A DNA stretch of 9,179 bases from a bacterium (lineage in GTDB: Bacteria; Bacteroidota; Bacteroidia; Bacteroidales; UBA932). The notes under the pieces were generated by a model. That model searched no databases. It was given only the letters and a program-made list of their open reading frames with translations, and had not been told where the DNA came from. The translations under genes were made by a program, and so were the position numbers. Shown here piece after piece: positions 5,274-9,179 of the stretch. The stretch's first letter is position 1. Each line of letters begins with the position of its first letter. The stretch spans positions 1-9,179 of the forward strand of contig SFUD01000011.1 of the NCBI GenBank assembly GCA_004561775.1, read 5' to 3'.

Positions 5274-6293
5274 ATGATACGTGAAGTAAAATTTGAATCT
5301 CAGAATCGCCGTATGGCACAGATTCTTGCCTGTCTTAACAAACACGGCATTGCTTCCATAGAGGAGGCTAACCAGATTTGCGATGCAGCCGGACTGGATC
5401 CTTACAAGACCTGTGAGGAGACCCAGATGATCTGTTTTGAGAATGCAAAGTGGGCCTATGTTGTAGGTTCTGCAATAGCGCTCAAGGAGAAGGCAAAGAA
5501 TGCAGTGGAGGCAGCAAACTATATTGGAGAGGGACTTCAGTCATTCTGTATTCCGGGATCGGTTGCAGATGACCGTAAGGTTGGTATCGGACACGGAGAG
5601 CTGGCAGCGCGTCTTCTGGAGCCGGAGACAAAGTGCTTTGCATTCCTTGCAGGCCACGAGTCTTTTGCTGCAGCGGAGGGTGCAATCAAGATTGCCCAGA
5701 TGGCAAACAAATCCAGACCTGCAGACAAACCTCTCCGTTGCATCCTCAACGGACTTGGAAAGGATGCGGCTATGATAATCTCCCGCATAAACGGTTTTAC
5801 ATATGTTCAGACAGAGTTCGACTACTTTACAGGAGAGCTTAAGGTAGTGCAGCGCAAGGCTTACTCAAAGGGTCCGCGCGCAGCTGTAAACTGCTATGGC
5901 GCAGATGATGTGAGAGAGGGTGTTGCAATTCTTTGGGCAGAGGATGTGGATGTCTCCATTACAGGCAATTCCACCAATCCTACCCGCTTCCAGCATCCTG
6001 TTGCAGGCACATACAAAAAGGAGCGTACCCGCGCAGGCAAGCCATACTTCTCAGTAGCCTCCGGCGGTGGTACAGGCCGTACTCTTCATCCCGATAATAT
6101 GGCTGCAGGTCCTGCATCATACGGTATGACCGATACACTTGGCCGTATGCACTCAGATGCTCAGTTTGCAGGCTCTTCATCTGTGCCTGCGCACGTGGAG
6201 ATGATGGGCTTCCTTGGTATAGGAAACAACCCTATGGTAGGCTGCTCCGTTGCTTGTGCAGTTAATGTTGACCTTGCGCTCAACAAGAGATAA
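5274..6293 (+). CDS. GGGtGRT family protein of unknown function
   Basis: This 339-residue protein carries the family signature GGGTGRT at 264-270, followed by a highly ordered Gly/Met-rich segment (LHPDNMAAGPASYGMTD, 271-287) and a C-terminal GNNPMVGCSVAC (317-328). The family is named after this motif and, as far as I know, has no established reaction. No signal peptide or membrane segment is seen, so it is presumably cytoplasmic. Cysteines include Cys20, Cys36, Cys47, Cys54, Cys324 and Cys328, several of which could bind metal or a cluster. The glycine-rich motif could bind a phosphate or nucleotide, which is only a guess. The gene follows the scaffold gene after 14 bases with a strong ribosome binding site, and I recall the two being neighbours in other Bacteroidales. 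A role in handling a cluster or as client of the scaffold is inferred from context. Confidence 0.85.
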   Translation: MIREVKFESQNRRMAQILACLNKHGIASIEEANQICDAAGLDPYKTCEETQMICFENAKWAYVVGSAIALKEKAKNAVEAANYIGEGLQSFCIPGSVADDRKVGIGHGELAARLLEPETKCFAFLAGHESFAAAEGAIKIAQMANKSRPADKPLRCILNGLGKDAAMIISRINGFTYVQTEFDYFTGELKVVQRKAYSKGPRAAVNCYGADDVREGVAILWAEDVDVSITGNSTNPTRFQHPVAGTYKKERTRAGKPYFSVASGGGTGRTLHPDNMAAGPASYGMTDTLGRMHSDAQFAGSSSVPAHVEMMGFLGIGNNPMVGCSVACAVNVDLALNKR

Positions 6294-6304
6294 GTAGCTA
6301 AAAA

Positions 6305-6335
6305 TTTGTTGTTTGTATAAAAATTACTATCTTTG
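6305..6335 (+). promoter_or_regulatory. Promoter of the rplC ribosomal protein operon
   Basis: TTTG at 6305-6308 and TATCTTTG at 6328-6335 match the Bacteroidota -33 and -7 elements with a 19-base spacer. It is the best promoter in the window. It begins 12 bases after the stop of the GGGtGRT gene and no terminator hairpin lies between, so some read-through from that operon is possible. Transcription should start near 6341, giving a leader of about 125 bases before rplC. Confidence 0.82.
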
Positions 6336-6341
6336 CAGCCC

Positions 6342-6449
6342 CGCAAAATATGCGAGGAGTTGTAACCACTTGGAAATCAATGTTAAGCTAGTCGTGAGAC
6401 TAGTCGATGACAAATTTCCCAAGTGGCAATGCAATTAAGTTTAACTTAA
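6342..6449 (+). promoter_or_regulatory. Structured 5' leader of the rplC operon, candidate r-protein autoregulatory RNA
   Basis: The leader can fold into several elements. CGCA (6342-6345) pairs with TGCG (6351-6354). A long outer stem joins CCACTTGG (6366-6373) to CCAAGTGG (6419-6426) and continues past one bulged C (6418) with AAAT/ATTT (6374-6377 with 6414-6417). Inside it is a perfect hairpin CTAGTC-GTGA-GACTAG (6388-6403) capped by a GNRA tetraloop. Finally TTAAGT/ACTTAA (6435-6440 with 6444-6449) forms an AT-rich hairpin 17 bases before the rplC ATG. In Escherichia coli the equivalent operon is controlled by L4 binding its leader. By analogy a protein of this operon could bind here, but the ligand is inferred. 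No T run follows any stem, so control of translation fits better than attenuation. Confidence 0.65.
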
Positions 6450-6466
6450 ATAACTAATTAAAACCA

Positions 6467-7090
6467 ATGCCTGGATTAATTGGAAAAAAAATCGGAATGA
6501 CATCCGTATTCGGTGCAGATGGAAAGAACATTCCTTGCACTGTAATTGAAGCTGGTCCGTGTGTTGTTACGCAGATTCGTACAGAAGAGAAAGATGGTTA
6601 TGCCGCTGTACAGCTTGCCTATGACGAGAAAAAAGAGAAACACACCAGCGCCCCTCTCATGGGTCACTTTAAAAAGGCAAATACCACTCCAAAGCGTAAA
6701 CTCGTAGAGTTTGAGAATGATTTCTCAAGAGAGTTGAATTTGGGCGATGTACTGAGTGTTGCTGATGTAATTAGCGATGACACTTGGGTAGATGTTACCG
6801 GAATTTCTAAAGGAAAGGGATTCCAGGGCGTTGTAAGACGCCACGGTTTTGGTGGAGTAGGTGGCCAGACCCATGGTCAGCATAACAGACTCCGCGCACC
6901 TGGTTCAATGGGTGCATCTTCATACCCTTCAAGAGTATTCAGAGGTAAGAGACTTGCCGGCCGTATGGGTGGTGAGAGAGTTAAAATCTTAAACCTTAAG
7001 GTTATCAAGGTTATTGCAGAGAATAATCTTATTCTTGTAAAAGGTTCAATACCAGGACCAAAAGGTTCTTATGTAATTGTGGAGGAATAG
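6467..7090 (+). CDS. rplC: 50S ribosomal protein L3
   Basis: The 207-residue product is a typical-length bacterial L3, an early-assembling 23S rRNA-binding protein whose long loop reaches towards the peptidyl transferase centre. Recognisable segments are the start MPGLIGKKIGMTSVF, the KGKGFQGVVRRHGF region (115-128), GQTHGQHNRLRAPGSMG (133-149) and GKRLAGRMGGERV (160-172). The position matching the glutamine methylated by PrmB in Escherichia coli appears to be Ala150 here, so that modification is probably absent. The ATG has no Shine-Dalgarno and follows an AT-rich hairpin in the leader. It is the first gene of its operon in this window, where rpsJ would normally come first. The gap to rplD is 5 bases. 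Confidence 0.97.
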   Translation: MPGLIGKKIGMTSVFGADGKNIPCTVIEAGPCVVTQIRTEEKDGYAAVQLAYDEKKEKHTSAPLMGHFKKANTTPKRKLVEFENDFSRELNLGDVLSVADVISDDTWVDVTGISKGKGFQGVVRRHGFGGVGGQTHGQHNRLRAPGSMGASSYPSRVFRGKRLAGRMGGERVKILNLKVIKVIAENNLILVKGSIPGPKGSYVIVEE

Positions 7091-7095
7091 CGTCT

Positions 7096-7722
7096 ATGGA
7101 ATTATCAGTTTTAAAGATCGACGGAACAGACTCTGGAAGAAAGGTTAATCTTGCAGAGAGCGTATTCGGAATTGAGCCGAATGACAACGCTATTTTTATG
7201 GACGTTAAACAGTACCTTGCAAATCAGCGTCAGGGTACACACGATTCAAAAGAGCGTTCAGAGGTTGCTTACAGCACAAAAAAGATTATCAGACAGAAGG
7301 GCTCCGGCGGTGCACGCCACGGCAGCATCAAGTCTAATATTTACGTAGGCGGTGGTAGGGCATTTGGTCCGCACCCACGTTACTACGGTTTCAAGTTGAA
7401 CAGAAAGCTCAAACAGCTTGCGCGTTTCTCAGCTCTTGCATACAAGGCTCAGGAGAATGCAATCACAGTTGTAGAGCAGTTCAAGATGGAGGAGCCAAAG
7501 ACAAAGCAGTTCCTTAGCATTCTTAACAACATTAAGGCTAATGGCAGAAGAGTTCTCTTTGTTCTTCCAGAAAATTCAGAGAATATTTACTTGTCCGCAA
7601 GAAACTTGGAGAATGTTCAGGTTGCAACAGCAGATGTTGTGAATACCTACGATGTAATGCGCGCATACAACCTTGTTTTGGTTGAGGGTGCAGAGGTTGT
7701 TCTTCAGGCTGGACGCGAATAA
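7096..7722 (+). CDS. rplD: 50S ribosomal protein L4
   Basis: The 208-residue product is L4, which binds domain I of 23S rRNA and whose extended loop lines the exit tunnel. That loop is seen at 62-80 (KKIIRQKGSGGARHGSIKS), followed by the conserved GGGRAFGPHPRYYGFK. Length and frame are normal. A GGAGG at 7081-7085, inside the last codons of rplC, lies ten bases before this ATG and supports the start and translational coupling. L4 is the known repressor of the equivalent operon in enterobacteria, so it is the first candidate to bind the structured leader upstream of rplC; that role is not demonstrated by the sequence. Confidence 0.97.
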   Translation: MELSVLKIDGTDSGRKVNLAESVFGIEPNDNAIFMDVKQYLANQRQGTHDSKERSEVAYSTKKIIRQKGSGGARHGSIKSNIYVGGGRAFGPHPRYYGFKLNRKLKQLARFSALAYKAQENAITVVEQFKMEEPKTKQFLSILNNIKANGRRVLFVLPENSENIYLSARNLENVQVATADVVNTYDVMRAYNLVLVEGAEVVLQAGRE

Positions 7723-7734
7723 AACCGTAAGACG

Positions 7735-8025
7735 ATGGGAATTTTGATTAAACCTATAGTAACAGAGAAACTTACAGCACAGGGCGAGAAACTGGGCCGT
7801 TATGGTTTCATAGTTGACCGCAGCGCCAACAAGGTTGAGATTAAGGTTGCGGTTGAGCAGATGTACGGTGTTAACGTTAAGGATGTTAACACTTGTAACT
7901 ACCACGGAAAGAGAAAGAGCCGCTATACAAAGGCGGGTTTATTGACAGGTCGTGCAAATCACTACAAGAAGGCGTATGTGACACTGGCCGGTGAGGATAA
8001 GATTGATTTCTACAGCAATATTTAG
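7735..8025 (+). CDS. rplW: 50S ribosomal protein L23
   Basis: The 96-residue product is L23, which sits at the tunnel exit and provides the docking site for trigger factor and signal recognition particle. The start MGILIKPIVTEK is the conserved family opening, and KVEIKVAVEQMYGVNVKDVNT matches the core RNA-binding fold (about residues 33-54). The C-terminal part contains GRANHYKKAYVTL. Length is normal. It starts 12 bases after rplD and its stop is four bases before rplB, consistent with one message and coupled translation. Confidence 0.96.
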   Translation: MGILIKPIVTEKLTAQGEKLGRYGFIVDRSANKVEIKVAVEQMYGVNVKDVNTCNYHGKRKSRYTKAGLLTGRANHYKKAYVTLAGEDKIDFYSNI

Positions 8026-8029
8026 TGAG

Positions 8030-8854
8030 ATGGCTATAAGAAAATTTAAACCAGTTACTCCTGGTCAGAGAAATAAAGCGATTAGCGCATTTGACGATAT
8101 TACCTGCAGCACACCGGAGAAGTCGTTGTTGGCTCCACTTCGCAGAACAGGTGGACGTAACAATCAGGGTAAGATGACAATGCGTTATATTGGTGGCGGA
8201 CACAAGAAGATGTATAGAATTATCGATTTCCTTAGAGACAAAGATAATTATAAGGCTACCGTTAAAACTATTGAGTATGATCCTAACCGCAGCGCCAGAA
8301 TTGCTTTGGTTTGCTATGCGGATGGAGAGAAACGTTATATCATTGCTCCTGCCGGCATTAAAGTCGGACAGGTTATCGAGTCAGGTGCAGGGGTTGCTCC
8401 AGAGGTTGGAAATACACTCCCGCTCTCAGCTATTCCTCTTGGAACAAACGTTCACTGTATAGAGCTTGTTCCTGGCCAGGGCGCAGCAATGGCGCGCAGT
8501 GCAGGTTGCTATGCTCAGCTTACAGCAAAAGAGGGTAAGCATGCAATTCTCAGATTGCCTTCAGGCGAGACAAGAATGGTTCTCCTTACTTGCCGTGCTA
8601 CAGTAGGTGTTGTTTCAAATATGGAGCATAACCTTGAGTCTGACGGTAAGGCAGGCCGTGCCCGTTGGCTGGGTCGCAGACCTAGAAACCGCGGTGTGGT
8701 AATGAACCCTGTTGATCACCCTATGGGTGGTGGTGAAGGTCGTGCATCAGGAGGTCATCCTAGATCAAGAAAGGGACTTCCAGCTAAGGGATACAAGACC
8801 AGAAACCCTAAGAAGAACAGCAACAAGTTTATCATAGAGAGAAGAACCAAATAA
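8030..8854 (+). CDS. rplB: 50S ribosomal protein L2
   Basis: The 274-residue product is L2, needed for subunit association and for the peptidyl transferase region. The start MAIRKFKPVTPGQRN is the canonical one, so an in-frame ATG 39 bases upstream, inside rplW, is rejected. The C-terminal signature NPVDHPMGGGEGR keeps the functional His230 (equivalent to His229 of Escherichia coli by my alignment), while Met232 replaces the usual second His of HPHGGGEG, as I recall for Bacteroidota. The tail is rich in Lys and Arg. The gap to rplW is only four bases and that to rpsS is 15. Confidence 0.97.
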   Translation: MAIRKFKPVTPGQRNKAISAFDDITCSTPEKSLLAPLRRTGGRNNQGKMTMRYIGGGHKKMYRIIDFLRDKDNYKATVKTIEYDPNRSARIALVCYADGEKRYIIAPAGIKVGQVIESGAGVAPEVGNTLPLSAIPLGTNVHCIELVPGQGAAMARSAGCYAQLTAKEGKHAILRLPSGETRMVLLTCRATVGVVSNMEHNLESDGKAGRARWLGRRPRNRGVVMNPVDHPMGGGEGRASGGHPRSRKGLPAKGYKTRNPKKNSNKFIIERRTK

Positions 8855-8869
8855 TAAACGGAATAAATT

Positions 8870-9133
8870 ATGAGTCGTTCAATTAAAAAGGGCCCATTTA
8901 TTGAGGCCAGCCTGGAGAAAAAAGTCCTCGCAATGAATGCAGCCAACAAGAAAGAGGTGGTAAAGACTTGGTCTAGAGCCAGTGTTATTTCACCTGATTT
9001 TGTGGGCCATACAATTGCCGTACATAACGGAAATAAGTTTATTCCTGTTTATGTTACCGAGAATATGGTAGGACACAAATTTGGAGAGTTTGCACCCACA
9101 AGAACCTTTAAAGGTCACTCGGGTAATCGTTAA
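8870..9133 (+). CDS. rpsS: 30S ribosomal protein S19
   Basis: The 87-residue product is S19, which forms a complex with S13 in the head of the small subunit and contacts the A-site tRNA region. The opening MSRSIKKGPFIEASLEKKV and the segments TWSRASVISPDFVGHTIAVHNG (two parts, about 35-55), FIPVYVTENMVGHKFGEFAPTR and FKGHSG are family hallmarks. Length is normal. The gene ends in tandem stops TAATAG. It lies between rplB and rplV as in the standard operon order. Confidence 0.97.
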   Translation: MSRSIKKGPFIEASLEKKVLAMNAANKKEVVKTWSRASVISPDFVGHTIAVHNGNKFIPVYVTENMVGHKFGEFAPTRTFKGHSGNR

Positions 9134-9155
9134 TAGTTAATTTGGATTACAGACA

Positions 9156-9179
9156 ATGGGAAAACGTAAAACAATAATG
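9156..9179 (+). CDS. rplV: 50S ribosomal protein L22, N-terminal fragment cut by window end
   Basis: Only eight codons are present, reading MGKRKTIM. The call rests mainly on position, since rplV follows rpsS in this operon in nearly all bacteria. The basic opening is similar to the MG-RK start of Bacteroidota L22 as I recall it. It begins 22 bases after the rpsS stop. The truncation is due to the window edge and says nothing about the gene. Confidence 0.75.

Noticed and set aside
6484..6491. Run of eight A early in rplC as a programmed frameshift or assembly error
   Set aside because: The frame across it gives a normal L3 N terminus (IGKKIGMTS) and no alternative product is evident, so it is just AAA-rich lysine coding.
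7991..8029. Upstream ATG giving a longer L2
   Set aside because: It lies inside rplW in another frame. L2 starts canonically at MAIRKFKP (8030), immediately after the rplW stop.

Overview
The window looks like chromosomal DNA from a member of the Bacteroidota, most likely a gut-type Bacteroidales. Three things point there. Several promoters carry the Bacteroidota -7 element TAnnTTTG. Most genes lack a Shine-Dalgarno sequence. The proteins (L2 with HPMGGGEG, the divergent PurF, the GGGtGRT protein paired with an IscU-like scaffold, a DPP5-like S9 peptidase) match what I know of that phylum. No transposase, phage gene, CRISPR array, rRNA or tRNA is visible.

Layout. Positions 1-722 contain no convincing gene. 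This stretch is visibly richer in G+C than the rest and is built from nested direct repeats that stop 7 bases before the stop codon of purF. On the minus strand, 723-2144 is a full-length PurF-type amidophosphoribosyltransferase whose N-terminal glutaminase domain has lost its catalytic residues while the phosphoribosyltransferase domain looks intact. Upstream of it (2145-2298) lie a purF promoter element, a strong intrinsic terminator for the preceding gene, and a 22-bp tandem repeat that includes the tail of that gene. The preceding gene, 2299-4449 on the minus strand, is a secreted S9-family peptidase of DPP5 type with a lipoprotein signal.

From a divergent promoter region (4450-4557), everything runs on the plus strand. 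First comes a two-gene unit: an IscU/NifU-like iron-sulfur scaffold (4558-5259) and a GGGtGRT-family protein of unknown function (5274-6293). Then, behind its own promoter and a structured leader (6294-6466), comes the ribosomal protein operon rplC-rplD-rplW-rplB-rpsS-rplV, the last truncated by the window end. rpsJ (S10), which normally precedes rplC, is not present.

How they work together. The ribosomal block is a single co-transcribed operon with gaps of 4 to 22 bases; its leader is a candidate autoregulatory RNA. The scaffold/GGGtGRT pair is a second operon, probably concerned with iron-sulfur or cysteine chemistry. PurF and the peptidase share a strand but are separated by a terminator, so they are probably independent units. 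The points most worth following up are the glutaminase-dead PurF, the rplC leader in an operon without rpsJ, the scaffold/GGGtGRT pair, and the repeat island beside purF.
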